From Rugosimonospora sp040255525 (lineage in GTDB: Bacteria; Actinomycetota; Actinomycetes; Mycobacteriales; Micromonosporaceae), in assembly GCA_040255525.1 (NCBI GenBank), contig JBDZVD010000026.1, forward strand, positions 1-64,000: a stretch of DNA of 64,000 nucleotides, written 5' to 3'. The position numbers were made by a program, and so were the translations under genes. Every line of letters starts with the position of its first letter. The stretch's first letter is position 1. The notes under the pieces were generated by a model. The model was not told the DNA's origin and did not search any database. It worked only from the letters and a program-made list of their open reading frames with translations. This document shows positions 6,312 through 14,192 of the stretch, in pieces.

Positions 6312-7969
6312 TGACCAGCACCACCGACCCGTCGACCCTGGCCGCGGCCGAACTGGCCGCGCACGCCCCGCACCTGCTCGACGGGTTCCACGCCGCCCTG
6401 CCCCGGGCCGCGGACGTGGTCACCAGGCGGCTGCTCGCCGCCGCCTGGCGCGAGGACCTCGGCCGCGCCCGGCACGTCCTGCGCCCGGCACGCCGGCACG
6501 GGTTCGACCGGGTCGAGCTGGCCGGGCCGGTCCCGGCCAGTCCGGCCGCCGCGCTCGACGAGCTGGGCGTACCAGGCGGGGTGCTGGCCGCCGAACTGGC
6601 CGACGCCGAGCGCAACCTCGCCCTGGGCTACGCGCGGCGGGCCGGGATCGACGCCGACCTGCGCGCCCGGGCCGCCGCGGCCGGGTCTGCCGACCTGTAC
6701 GGGCTGGCCGCCACCCTGGACGCCGACGACCAGGTGATCCTGTACGAGCGGCTTTCCACCGAGGGGCACAACCTGCACCCGTGCGGACGGACCCGGCTCG
6801 GCTGGCGAATACCGGACCTGCTCGCGCACGACCAGGAATCGCCCAGCACCCGGGTCGGGTTCGTCGCCGTACGGGCCGGCCGGCACCTCGGCGACGACCT
6901 CGGCACGCTGCTGCGCGACGGGTACCCGTGGCTGCCCACCCCGCCGCCCGGGTACCGGCTCCAGCCGGTACACGCCTGGCAGCTGGAAAGCGTGCTGCCC
7001 GACCGGTACGCCGACCTGTTCGCCGCCCGCGACCTGATTCCGGTGGACGGCGCCGCCACCCTGCGCGCGGTGCCCACCACCGCGCTGCGCACCGTGCTGC
7101 TGGACCCCGACCGGCACGGGACACGCCGCTACCTGAAACTGTCCCTGGACATCCAGGTCACCTCGACCCGGCGGACCATCTCCGTGGCCAGCACCCGCAA
7201 CGGGCCGGCCATCTCGGCGCTGCTGCACCGGCTGCTGGCCGCGGAGCCCGGGGTGCTGCTGCTGCCCGAGGTCGCCGGGGCGGCCGTCACCGCGAGCGGT
7301 GGCCGCAGCCGGGACCTCTCCGCGATCGTGCGCGGCGGGCTGACCGGCACCCTGGTGCCCGGCGAGGTCGCGATCCCGGGCTCGGCGCTTTCCGCGGCGT
7401 CGCCGGTCACCGGCCGCAGCGTGCTGTCCGAGCTGCTGGCCCGCGCCCGGCTGCGGCCGCTGGAGTTCCTCGACCGGTACGCGAGGGTGCTGCTGCCGCC
7501 GCTGCTGCGGCTGGCCGCCGCCGGGGTGGGCCTGGAGGCGCACCTGCAGAACAGCATCCCCACGTTCGTCGACGGGGTACCGCACCGGGTGGCGTTCCGC
7601 GACTTCGCCGGCCTGCGGCTGCACCTGCCCCGGCTGGCCGGCGCGCCCCGGCTGTGGCCCGGCTCGGTGGTGGGCACGCCCGAGGTCGACGTGATGCGCG
7701 CGAAACTCGGCTACACCGCGTTTCAGGCGCACCTCGGCGAGCTGGTGGCGCACCTGGCCGCCACCGCAGCGCTCGACGAGGCCCAGGCGTGGCGCGCGGT
7801 GCGCCGGGTACTCGACGAGGCCCGGGCCAACCCGGGCGACCACGCGTTCTTCACCGCCCCCCGGATGCCGCACAAGGCGCTGGTACGGATGCGGCTGGCC
7901 GACACCGGCACGGGACGGGGCGGGGCGGACGCCTACGTGCCGGTGGACAATCCCCTGCATGCTTCCTGA
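6308..7969 (+). CDS. IucA/IucC-family NRPS-independent siderophore synthetase (second)
   Basis: 553 residues. ATG 6308 overlaps the upstream stop; a second ATG at 6311 is equally possible. Motifs parallel the first copy: GHNLHPCGRTRLGW, VHAWQLESVLP, KLSLDIQVTSTRRTIS with TRNGPAISALL, LEAHLQNSIP and FRDFAGLRLH. Two synthetases of different type usually act in sequence on the two carboxylates of one acid, as SfaB/SfaD do in staphyloferrin A. The gene is translationally coupled upstream and overlaps the decarboxylase downstream by 11 bases, so the three enzymes are likely made together. Confidence 0.9.
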   Translation: MMTSTTDPSTLAAAELAAHAPHLLDGFHAALPRAADVVTRRLLAAAWREDLGRARHVLRPARRHGFDRVELAGPVPASPAAALDELGVPGGVLAAELADAERNLALGYARRAGIDADLRARAAAAGSADLYGLAATLDADDQVILYERLSTEGHNLHPCGRTRLGWRIPDLLAHDQESPSTRVGFVAVRAGRHLGDDLGTLLRDGYPWLPTPPPGYRLQPVHAWQLESVLPDRYADLFAARDLIPVDGAATLRAVPTTALRTVLLDPDRHGTRRYLKLSLDIQVTSTRRTISVASTRNGPAISALLHRLLAAEPGVLLLPEVAGAAVTASGGRSRDLSAIVRGGLTGTLVPGEVAIPGSALSAASPVTGRSVLSELLARARLRPLEFLDRYARVLLPPLLRLAAAGVGLEAHLQNSIPTFVDGVPHRVAFRDFAGLRLHLPRLAGAPRLWPGSVVGTPEVDVMRAKLGYTAFQAHLGELVAHLAATAALDEAQAWRAVRRVLDEARANPGDHAFFTAPRMPHKALVRMRLADTGTGRGGADAYVPVDNPLHAS

Positions 7970-9113
7970 GCGGGTGACCGCCGCGCTGCGCGGCGTACCG
8001 GAGCCGGTCTGCGCGTACGTGTACGACACCGGCGTCGCGCGCGCCCGCCTCGACGCCGTCCGCGCGGTGCTGCCGGACACCGCCGCGGTGCTCTACGCGG
8101 TCAAGGCCAACGGGCACCCCGGGATGGTGGAAGCCCTGGCCGGCGCGGCCGACGGGCTGGAGGTCGCGTCCGGCGGCGAACTGGACCTCGCGGTGCGGGC
8201 CGGGGCGGGGCGCATCGCCTTCAGCGGGCCGGCCAAGACCGACGAGGAACTGAGCGCCGCGATCGCCGCGGGTGCCACGGTCAACGTGGAAAGCGTGCTG
8301 GAACTGCGCCGGCTGGCCGCCCTGGCCGGCGCCGGGGCGGCGGGCACGCCGCCGGTGCGGATCGCGCTGCGGGTCAACCGGCCCGGTCCGGCGCTGCCCG
8401 GAAGCCACCGGATGACCGGCGTACCCACCCCGTTCGGGCTGGACACCGCCGCGCTCGACGAGGCCGTCAAGCTGGTCCGCGACCAGCCCCGCCTCGACCT
8501 GGCCGGATTCCACCTGCACGCGGTGTCCAACAACCTCGACGCGCCGGCGCACGCCGCGTTCATCGCCGGCGCCGTCGACTGGTCCCGCCGCGCCGCCGAC
8601 CGGTACGGGTTCGGCCTGCGGGAGGTCAACGTCGGCGGGGGCTTCGGCATCGACCACACCGGCGCGGCGCGCTTCGACCTCGGTGCGCTGCGCGGCGCGC
8701 TGCCGGCCGGGGTGCCGCTGGTCTTCGAACTCGGCCGGTACCTTGCCACCCCGGCCGGCTGGTACGCCGCGCAGGTGCTCGACCTCAAACGCAACCACGG
8801 CCGGTGGTTCGCCGTGCTGCGCGGCGGTACCCACCACTTCCGGCTGCCCGCCGCCTGGGGCTACAGCCACCCGTTCACGGTGCTGCCGGTGCCCGGCTGG
8901 CGGTACCGGTTCGACCGGCCCGAGGTGCGCGACGTGGCCGTCGACGCGGTCGGTGAGCTGTGCACCCCGCGGGACGTGCTGACCCGGGGCCAGCGGGTGG
9001 ACCGGCTGCGCGTCGGTGACGTGCTGGTCTTCGCCGACGCGGGCGGGTACGGGTGGGACATCTCCCACCACGACTTCCTGCGCCACCCGCACCCGCGGAT
9101 CCTGGTGATCTAG
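7959..9113 (+). CDS. Type III PLP-dependent decarboxylase (DAP/ornithine-decarboxylase-like) of siderophore locus
   Basis: 384 residues, starting within the end of the second synthetase. Fold type III marks: LYAVKANGHPGMVEAL with the PLP lysine (about 49), HLHAVSNN, the phosphate-binding NVGGGFGID, ELGRYLATPAGWY, and GELCTPRDVL with the Cys-x3-Asp of decarboxylases, arguing for decarboxylation rather than racemisation. It resembles SbnH of staphyloferrin B and lysA-like enzymes. It probably supplies a diamine for amide formation by the synthetases. No exporter, receptor or reductase gene is adjacent; the next gene is convergent. Confidence 0.85.
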   Translation: MLPERVTAALRGVPEPVCAYVYDTGVARARLDAVRAVLPDTAAVLYAVKANGHPGMVEALAGAADGLEVASGGELDLAVRAGAGRIAFSGPAKTDEELSAAIAAGATVNVESVLELRRLAALAGAGAAGTPPVRIALRVNRPGPALPGSHRMTGVPTPFGLDTAALDEAVKLVRDQPRLDLAGFHLHAVSNNLDAPAHAAFIAGAVDWSRRAADRYGFGLREVNVGGGFGIDHTGAARFDLGALRGALPAGVPLVFELGRYLATPAGWYAAQVLDLKRNHGRWFAVLRGGTHHFRLPAAWGYSHPFTVLPVPGWRYRFDRPEVRDVAVDAVGELCTPRDVLTRGQRVDRLRVGDVLVFADAGGYGWDISHHDFLRHPHPRILVI

Positions 9114-9127
9114 GCGGCCCGCGCCGG

Positions 9128-10036
9128 TCAGTGTGGTGGCCGGTCCCGGCCGATCTGCAGCAGCCCGCCGCCGGTGTGGTCGACCTGCAGCGTGGTGTGC
9201 TCGATGCCGTACGCGTCGCGCAGCAGCCGCTCCAGCGCCCGGCGCGTGTCGTGGCAGTCCCCGCCCGCGGTGACCAGCACGTGCGCGGACAGCGCCGGGG
9301 AGTCCGAGCCGATCTGCCAGACGTGCAGGTCGTGCACCTCCGCCACGCCGGGGACCTTGGCCAGCCGGGAGCCGACCTGCGCCGGGTCGATGCCGGCCGG
9401 GGCGGCCTCCAGCAGGACGCGCCCGGACGCGCGCAGCAGCCCGACCCCGGCCCGAACCATGAGCGCCGCGACGACCAGTGTGGCCACGCCGTCCGCCCGC
9501 CGGTAGCCGGCCAGCACGATGACCAGCCCGGCGGCCGCGGTGGCGAGGAACGCGTACAGGTCGGTCAGGATGTGCGCGAACGCCCCCCGGATGTTGAGGT
9601 TGTCCCGGTTCGCGCGGCTGATCAGCAGGGTGGCCGCGAGGTTCACCCCGACGCCGACCACGGCGGTCACCAGCACCGGCGTGCCGGCCACCGGCGGCGG
9701 GCTGACCAGGTGCCGGATCGCCTCGACGGCCAGGGCCACCGCGAGGATCAGCAGGGCCATCCCGTTGGCCTGGGCGGACAGGATCTCCGCCCGGCGCAGC
9801 CCGTAGGTGTAGCCGCCGCGCGGCGGGCGGACCGCCAGGCGCATCGCGACCAGGGCGAGGATCAGCGACGCCGCGTCGGTGAGCATGTGCGCCGCGTCCG
9901 ACAGCAGCGCCAGCGACCCGGCGGCCAGCCCGACCACGACCTCGCCGGCCATGAAGGCCAGGATCAGCGCGAGCGCGCCGCCCAGCCGCCGGTGGTCACC
10001 ACCGGCCGCCGGGTAGTGCGCGTGTCCCGTGCCCAT
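9128..10036 (-). CDS. Cation diffusion facilitator metal/proton antiporter
   Basis: 302 residues, six predicted transmembrane helices. The two metal-binding HxxxD motifs are present: AAHMLTDAAS in TM2 and FAHILTDLYAF in TM5. The cytoplasmic C-terminal domain contains DLHVWQIGSDSPALSAHV, typical of CDF proteins of the CzcD/ZitB type. A His-rich start (GTGHAHYP) is usual. It should export Zn, Co, Cd or Ni from the cytoplasm. ATG 10036 lies just beside an AT-rich inverted repeat at 10043-10066, which would block the promoter or ribosome site if bound. The neighbouring divergent gene is a Ni/Co importer, so the pair may balance nickel or cobalt. Confidence 0.92.
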   Translation of the reverse strand: MGTGHAHYPAAGGDHRRLGGALALILAFMAGEVVVGLAAGSLALLSDAAHMLTDAASLILALVAMRLAVRPPRGGYTYGLRRAEILSAQANGMALLILAVALAVEAIRHLVSPPPVAGTPVLVTAVVGVGVNLAATLLISRANRDNLNIRGAFAHILTDLYAFLATAAAGLVIVLAGYRRADGVATLVVAALMVRAGVGLLRASGRVLLEAAPAGIDPAQVGSRLAKVPGVAEVHDLHVWQIGSDSPALSAHVLVTAGGDCHDTRRALERLLRDAYGIEHTTLQVDHTGGGLLQIGRDRPPH

Positions 10037-10042
10037 CCGTCA

Positions 10043-10066
10043 AATATATGCGATGTTCGCAATATG
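10043..10066. promoter_or_regulatory. AT-rich near-palindrome, ArsR/SmtB-like operator
   Basis: ATATATGCGA and TCGCAATATG flank a short centre; arms ATATGCGA/TCGCAATAT match with one inserted base. The site begins 7 bases before the CDF start codon. Size and AT-rich flanks resemble operators of ArsR/SmtB metal sensors such as those driving CDF genes in mycobacteria. No ArsR/SmtB metal sensor is encoded beside it, so the regulator would act from elsewhere. Confidence 0.5.
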
Positions 10067-10300
10067 TGGGACCCGCCGGGAGTTCCTCGGGTCACCGGCC
10101 GGCCGGTCCACTCCCGGCGCGTGCCGACACGCCGTCCGGCCGCTTATGCCGGTCACAATGCCCGAGAAATGACCGGCTTGGACGATCTCTTTGCCCCGGC
10201 GACCTCGACCCGCCCGCGTCCGCCGGCCCGGCCGGGCTCCGCCGTCCGCGGTCGCCGGAAAGACCCATGTCGCCGCACGCACGCTTCTGCTACTGCCTCC

Positions 10301-10323
10301 TTATCGCAAATTACTTGTGATAA
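10301..10323. promoter_or_regulatory. Nur-like nickel box before the NiCoT gene
   Basis: TTATCGCAA (10301-10309), five bases, TTGTGATAA (10315-10323): 9-base arms with one mismatch. The inner part CGCAA-N5-TTGTG is close to the TTGCAA-N5-TTGCAA Nur box known from Streptomyces nickel genes. It lies 56 bases before the transporter start, in promoter position, and a Fur-family regulator follows the transporter. Nickel-dependent repression of uptake is the natural reading. Confidence 0.65.
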
Positions 10324-10378
10324 CGTGCCGGACGAGCGTGGGCCGCACGCGCCCGCGTCGTTTTCGAGGAGAGGCCAG

Positions 10379-11626
10379 ATGACGAACGCGGACCCGGCCG
10401 TTTCGAGGCTTTCCCTGTTCCGCCGCAGCCTGACCCGCCGCGACCGGCGGTCGCTGTCCGGCATGCTCGGCTTCATCGTCGTGCTGCACGCGGTCGGCTT
10501 CGCCGTGCTGTTCGGCCTCGTCGCCCCGCAGCACTTCCACCTGGGCGGCGACCACCCGGTGTTCACCGTCGGCGTCGGCATCCTGGCCTACAGCTTCGGC
10601 CTGCGCCACGCCTTCGACGCCGACCACATCGCGGCCGTCGACAACACCACCCGCAAGCTCATGGCCGACAACGCCCGCACCGGCGCGGACCGCAAGCCGC
10701 TGTCGGTCGGCTTCTGGTTCTCCCTCGGCCACTCCACCATCGTGTTCACGCTGTCGTTCCTGCTGTCCGTGGGCGTGAAGGCCCTCGCCGGACAGGTCGA
10801 GAACGACAACTCCGGCCTGCACTCGGTCACCGGCGTCGTCGGCGCCTCGGTCTCCGGCGTCTTCCTGTGGATCCTCGGCGTGCTCAACTTCGTCGTCCTG
10901 CTCGGGATCCTGAAGGTATTCCGGGACATGCGCAGCGGCGTCTACGACGAGCAGGCGCTGGAGCAGCAGCTCAACAAGCGCGGGTTCATGAACCGCATCC
11001 TCGGCGGGCTGACCAGGTCGGTCCGCAAGGCCTGGCACATCTACCCGGTCGGGGTGCTCTTCGGCCTCGGGTTCGACACCGCCACCGAGGTCGGCCTGCT
11101 CGTCCTCGCCGGCGGCGCGGCCGCGTTCAACCTGCCGTTCTACTCCATCCTGGTCCTGCCGATCCTGTTCGCCGCCGGCATGTGCCTGATGGACACCGTC
11201 GACGGCGTGTTCATGAACGCCGCGTACGGCTGGGCGTTCGCCAAGCCGGTCCGCAAGGTCTTCTACAACATCACCATCACGTCCATCTCGGTCGCCGTCG
11301 CGCTCATCATCGGCACCATCGAACTCATCGGTGTGCTCGCCGACCAGGCGCACATCACGACCGGCCCGATCGCCGCGATCGGCAGCGTCCCGCTGGACTA
11401 CGCCGGGTACGGCATCGTCGGGCTGTTCGTCGTCGCCTGGTTGCTCGCACTCGCCGTGTGGCGCTTCGGCCGCATCGAGGACCGCTGGTCGGCCCGGCTG
11501 GCCTCGCCGGAAGCGGCCGCAGCGCCGGCCAGTGCCCAGCCCTCCACTGGATCCGTCGCGGCCGGAACCGTCGCCGCCGCCGAAGGACCCGCCGTGACGG
11601 CGGACGCCGGCGCCGGACCGGCCTGA
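10379..11626 (+). CDS. NiCoT-family nickel/cobalt permease
   Basis: 415 residues from ATG 10379, behind GAGGAGAGG at about 10365. The signature HX4DH metal motif is complete: RHAFDADHIAAVDNTT with His77, Asp82 and His83 in TM2. Further family marks are GFWFSLGHSTIVF and LFGLGFDTATEVGLL, with LPILFAAGMCLMDTVDGVFM. Eight transmembrane helices fit. It imports Ni2+ and/or Co2+ with high affinity. The C-terminal about 45 residues are an Ala/Pro/Thr-rich tail not needed for transport. A Nur-like box precedes the gene and a Fur-family gene follows 75 bases later, so nickel is the more probable substrate. Confidence 0.93.
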   Translation: MTNADPAVSRLSLFRRSLTRRDRRSLSGMLGFIVVLHAVGFAVLFGLVAPQHFHLGGDHPVFTVGVGILAYSFGLRHAFDADHIAAVDNTTRKLMADNARTGADRKPLSVGFWFSLGHSTIVFTLSFLLSVGVKALAGQVENDNSGLHSVTGVVGASVSGVFLWILGVLNFVVLLGILKVFRDMRSGVYDEQALEQQLNKRGFMNRILGGLTRSVRKAWHIYPVGVLFGLGFDTATEVGLLVLAGGAAAFNLPFYSILVLPILFAAGMCLMDTVDGVFMNAAYGWAFAKPVRKVFYNITITSISVAVALIIGTIELIGVLADQAHITTGPIAAIGSVPLDYAGYGIVGLFVVAWLLALAVWRFGRIEDRWSARLASPEAAAAPASAQPSTGSVAAGTVAAAEGPAVTADAGAGPA

Positions 11627-11701
11627 TGGCACAATCATGAGCCGGAACCATGGTCGGGCAGCCCGGTGGCGCAGGTTGCCGGGCGGGAGCCGAGGGCGGC
11701 G

Positions 11702-12154
11702 GTGACGGCTGGCGTGGACGGCAAGCGCGATACCCCGGCGGGTGAACGCGCCCGGCGCGCGTGGCAACAGCTGACCGCCGCCGGCGCCCGGCGCACGCTG
11801 GCCCGCGGCATGGTGATCGACGCGCTGGCCGGGACCGCCGCACACCTGTCCATCACCGAGATCCACCAGAAAGTGGCCGAACGGCGGCCGGAAATCAGCA
11901 TCTCGACGGTGCACCGGACCGTCGCGTTCCTCGCCGAACACGCCGTCGTGCACCCACTGGCCTGGCCCGGCGAGGCCCGGTACGGGCTGTGCGCCGACCC
12001 GCACGTCCACGCCATCTGCGAGCACTGCGGGAAGATCTCGGAGATCCCCGCACCGAGCCTCGCCGGCGCCGTCGCCGCGGCCGGCGACGCGACCCGTTAC
12101 GACATCGGAGCGGCCGGGCTCACCCTGTTCGGGCGCTGCCCGGCCTGCCGCTGA
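11702..12154 (+). CDS. Fur-family metalloregulator (probable Nur)
   Basis: 150 residues from GTG 11702; in-frame GTG 11666 and 11714 are alternatives. Winged-helix region: RRTLARGMVIDAL then SITEIHQKVAERRPEISISTVHRTVAFL, the recognition helix pattern of Fur proteins. The dimerisation domain has HVHAICEHCGKISEI and ends in GRCPACR, giving the two CxxC pairs of the structural zinc site. Length is normal. Position after a NiCoT gene carrying a Nur-like box makes nickel sensing the best guess over iron (Fur), zinc (Zur) or peroxide (PerR/CatR). It probably represses the transporter when nickel is plentiful. Confidence 0.85.
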   Translation: MTAGVDGKRDTPAGERARRAWQQLTAAGARRTLARGMVIDALAGTAAHLSITEIHQKVAERRPEISISTVHRTVAFLAEHAVVHPLAWPGEARYGLCADPHVHAICEHCGKISEIPAPSLAGAVAAAGDATRYDIGAAGLTLFGRCPACR

Positions 12155-12160
12155 CCGGCC

Positions 12161-12307
12161 CTACCGCCGGCCGCCGGAGTCGACATCCGCCCACAGGCTG
12201 GGCAGGTTCACCACGATGCCCTCCTGGGTGCTGCGCGCGATCACGACGACCGCCTCCTCCGGCCCATCCAGATCTTCGACGACCCGACCGTCGTGCCGCA
12301 GACCGCC
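12161..12307 (-). pseudogene. Unrecognised gene remnant (48 codons, no start)
   Basis: On the minus strand, 48 sense codons with strong third-position G/C end at TAG 12161-12163. The translation has ordinary protein texture (DGPEEAVVVIARSTQEGIV followed by NLPSLWADVD) but is closed upstream by TGA at 12308-12310 with no convincing start codon. It looks like the C-terminal end of a lost gene. No family could be named. The stretch 12155-12406 otherwise holds only a CCTAGG-type element. Confidence 0.3.
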
Positions 12308-12361
12308 TCACGCCGGCTCATCCCCGCCGTCTGACCGGAAGCCGGCGTCACACCCCGTAAG

Positions 12362-12379
12362 GCATCCTAGGACAATAGG
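12362..12379. promoter_or_regulatory. Second GCATCCTAGGAC-N2-TAGG element
   Basis: The first twelve bases are identical to the element at 4736, and the spacing to TAGG is the same. Here it lies between the Fur-family gene and the 3' end of the DUF6510 gene, upstream of the truncated minus-strand remnant. It may be an orphan promoter left when that gene decayed. Confidence 0.3.
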
Positions 12380-12406
12380 AAGAGGTGTCGCGCCGGCCGC
12401 CGGGGC

Positions 12407-12700
12407 TCAACTCAGCGGGATCCGCCAGGACGCCGACCCGCGCAGGTCCAACCAGACGTCGGTGGGCGTGCGGACCACACGGACGTTCACCTCGCCGCAG
12501 TATGGGCAGCGGGCGACCATGCCGGGCCCCCGGTCGTACACGTGCCGGTCGGCGAACCGCCCCGGCCGGCCACAGCCGGCGCACGTCACCACGGAGGCCG
12601 ACACCTCCGCACCGAACGCCTCGGCGAACATGCCGGCCGCCGCGTTGCCGTCGACATACCCCGCCGGCCCCTCGCCGCCCAGCCCGTCGATGTCATCCAT
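12407..12700 (-). CDS. DUF6510 small zinc-ribbon protein
   Basis: 97 residues. After a short N-terminus with the typical DGNAAAGMFAEAFGAEV stretch there are two CxxC pairs, TCAGCGRPG and RCPYCGEVN, that should bind one zinc, and a C-terminal VWLDLRGSASW. This family is commonly encoded beside FAD oxidoreductases and sulfite-oxidase-like enzymes. Its start is one base after the stop of the oxidoreductase, so it is the last gene of a three-gene operon. Role unknown; a redox or assembly partner is plausible. Confidence 0.8.
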   Translation of the reverse strand: MDDIDGLGGEGPAGYVDGNAAAGMFAEAFGAEVSASVVTCAGCGRPGRFADRHVYDRGPGMVARCPYCGEVNVRVVRTPTDVWLDLRGSASWRIPLS

Positions 12701-12701
12701 G

Positions 12702-13439
12702 TCAGCCTCCCGTGGGACCGAACCGCTCGGTGCGGATGGTGGACGCGTCGTGCCCCTGCCGCTGCAACAGGCCGGCCACCGCCTCCACGAATGCCGTCGG
12801 GCCGCAGACGTACGCGCGTGATCCGGCGTCCGGCGGCCACCCGGCGGCCGACAGGTCGCCAGCCGACACGCGCCCGACCGGCCGCCGCGTCCCGGGCGGG
12901 GCGCAGCGCGTGTAGAGCAGCCTCACGCGCAATCCGCTGCCGTCGCCGGACAGCCCGGACAGCTCGTCGGCGTAGAACACGTCGTCCGGCGAGCGCACCG
13001 AGTACACCAGGGAGAACGGCACCGTGCCGCCCACCCGGGCGCGCTCGCGCACCATCGCCATCAACGGCACGACGCCCGATCCGCCCGCGACCAGCAGCAC
13101 CGGGCCGGGCTCCTCCGGCCGCCAGACGAACCAGCCGCCGATCGGGCCGCGCAGCTCCACCTCGTCACCCGGCCTCATCTCGTCGACCAGGTACGGGGAC
13201 ACCTCACCGTCGCGTACCCGCTGCACGGTCAGCACCACCCGGTCCCCGTCCCGGGGCGCGGCCATCGAGTAGCTGCGTTCGGCGCTGTACCCGTCCTCCG
13301 CGGTGACCTTCACGTCGACGTGCTGACCGGCCAGGTGGCCGCCCCAGCCGGGTGCCTCGAAAACCACACTGCGCGTGGTCGGCGTCTCGCCGTGGATACC
13401 GGCCACCCGTGCGGGCAGCCATGTACGCCGCTGCGCCAC
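12702..13439 (-). CDS. FAD/NAD(P)-binding ferredoxin-reductase-like oxidoreductase
   Basis: 245 residues. FAD-binding motif ERSYSMAAPRDGDRV (R-x-Y-S), NAD(P)-phosphate loop LLVAGGSGVVPLMAMV and C-terminal YVCGPTAFVEAVAGLL are those of the FNR superfamily. The protein ends shortly after; there is no [2Fe-2S] plant-type ferredoxin domain, so an electron acceptor must be separate. The start lies 5 bases after the stop of the sulfite-oxidase-like gene. Passing electrons from NAD(P)H to the molybdoenzyme, the reverse, or to an unknown partner are all possible. Confidence 0.85.
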   Translation of the reverse strand: MAQRRTWLPARVAGIHGETPTTRSVVFEAPGWGGHLAGQHVDVKVTAEDGYSAERSYSMAAPRDGDRVVLTVQRVRDGEVSPYLVDEMRPGDEVELRGPIGGWFVWRPEEPGPVLLVAGGSGVVPLMAMVRERARVGGTVPFSLVYSVRSPDDVFYADELSGLSGDGSGLRVRLLYTRCAPPGTRRPVGRVSAGDLSAAGWPPDAGSRAYVCGPTAFVEAVAGLLQRQGHDASTIRTERFGPTGG

Positions 13440-13444
13440 GACCC

Positions 13445-14044
13445 TCAGTCCCCGGTGTAGCGCTGCTCACGCCAGGGATCCCCGTAGTCGTGGTACCCCA
13501 GGTTCTCCCAGAACCCCGGGGTGTCGTCGGCGCGCAGCTCGATCCCCGACACCCACTTCGCCGACTTCCAGAAATACAGGTGCGGTACCAGCAGGCGGGC
13601 CGGGCCGCCGTGCTCGCCGGGCAGGTCCTCGCCGTCGTACCGGTACGCCACCCACGCCTTGCCGTCCCGCAGGTCGGCCAGCGGAAGGTTGGTGGAGTAG
13701 CCGCCGTACGAGCGGATCAGCGCGTACCGCGCCGAGGTCCGCACGCCGGCCAGCAGCGTGTCCAGCGACACGCCCTCCCACCGGGTGGCGAGCTTCGACC
13801 ACTTGGTCACGCAGTGGATGTCGACGGTCGGCTGCTCGCTGGGCAGGTCGAGCAGCTCCCGCCAGGTCCAGGCCCGCTCGGCGCCGTCCTCGGCGCGGAT
13901 GGTGAACCGCCACCGGTCGAGCGGGATGTCCGGGGTCGGGCCGGCCGACAGGACCGGGAAGTCGCGCGTCAGGTACTGGCCGGGTGGCAACGTCTCGGCG
14001 GAGGGGTCGCGCCGGCCCCTGAACCCGCGGGACACGATGCCCAT
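13445..14044 (-). CDS. Sulfite-oxidase-like molybdopterin oxidoreductase
   Basis: 199 residues from ATG 14044 behind GGAAGGGAG; the frame is open to 14092 but without a better start. Family marks: LPPGQYLTRDFPVLSAG at the start, the molybdenum-ligand cysteine in VDIHCVTKWSKL, RWEGVSLDTLL, SYGGYSTNLPL and LVPHLYFWKSAKWVSGIEL. It has only the Mo-cofactor domain, no heme or dimerisation domain, as in the YedY/SUOX-like short actinobacterial proteins. No Tat signal is visible, so it is probably cytoplasmic. It heads an operon with an FNR-type reductase and DUF6510. Confidence 0.88.
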   Translation of the reverse strand: MGIVSRGFRGRRDPSAETLPPGQYLTRDFPVLSAGPTPDIPLDRWRFTIRAEDGAERAWTWRELLDLPSEQPTVDIHCVTKWSKLATRWEGVSLDTLLAGVRTSARYALIRSYGGYSTNLPLADLRDGKAWVAYRYDGEDLPGEHGGPARLLVPHLYFWKSAKWVSGIELRADDTPGFWENLGYHDYGDPWREQRYTGD

Positions 14045-14192
14045 CGCCGGCCGCTCCCTTCCGTCTGTCGCCCGAGCCGCGTGCGCGGGCACCCCTCATC
14101 GCGGCGGAAAAGGGAGCCGGCCTCCGCGTGCGGTCCGCCGTGGCACCCTGTCGCCGCTTCCATCGTAGACTCGGACCTTTCCGGCGGTTATC

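Noticed and set aside
10148..10177. Inverted repeat GCCGGTCA and TGACCGGC with 14-base spacer
   Set aside because: Perfect 8-base arms but no adjacent regulator or promoter logic; short GC-rich repeats are frequent here by chance.
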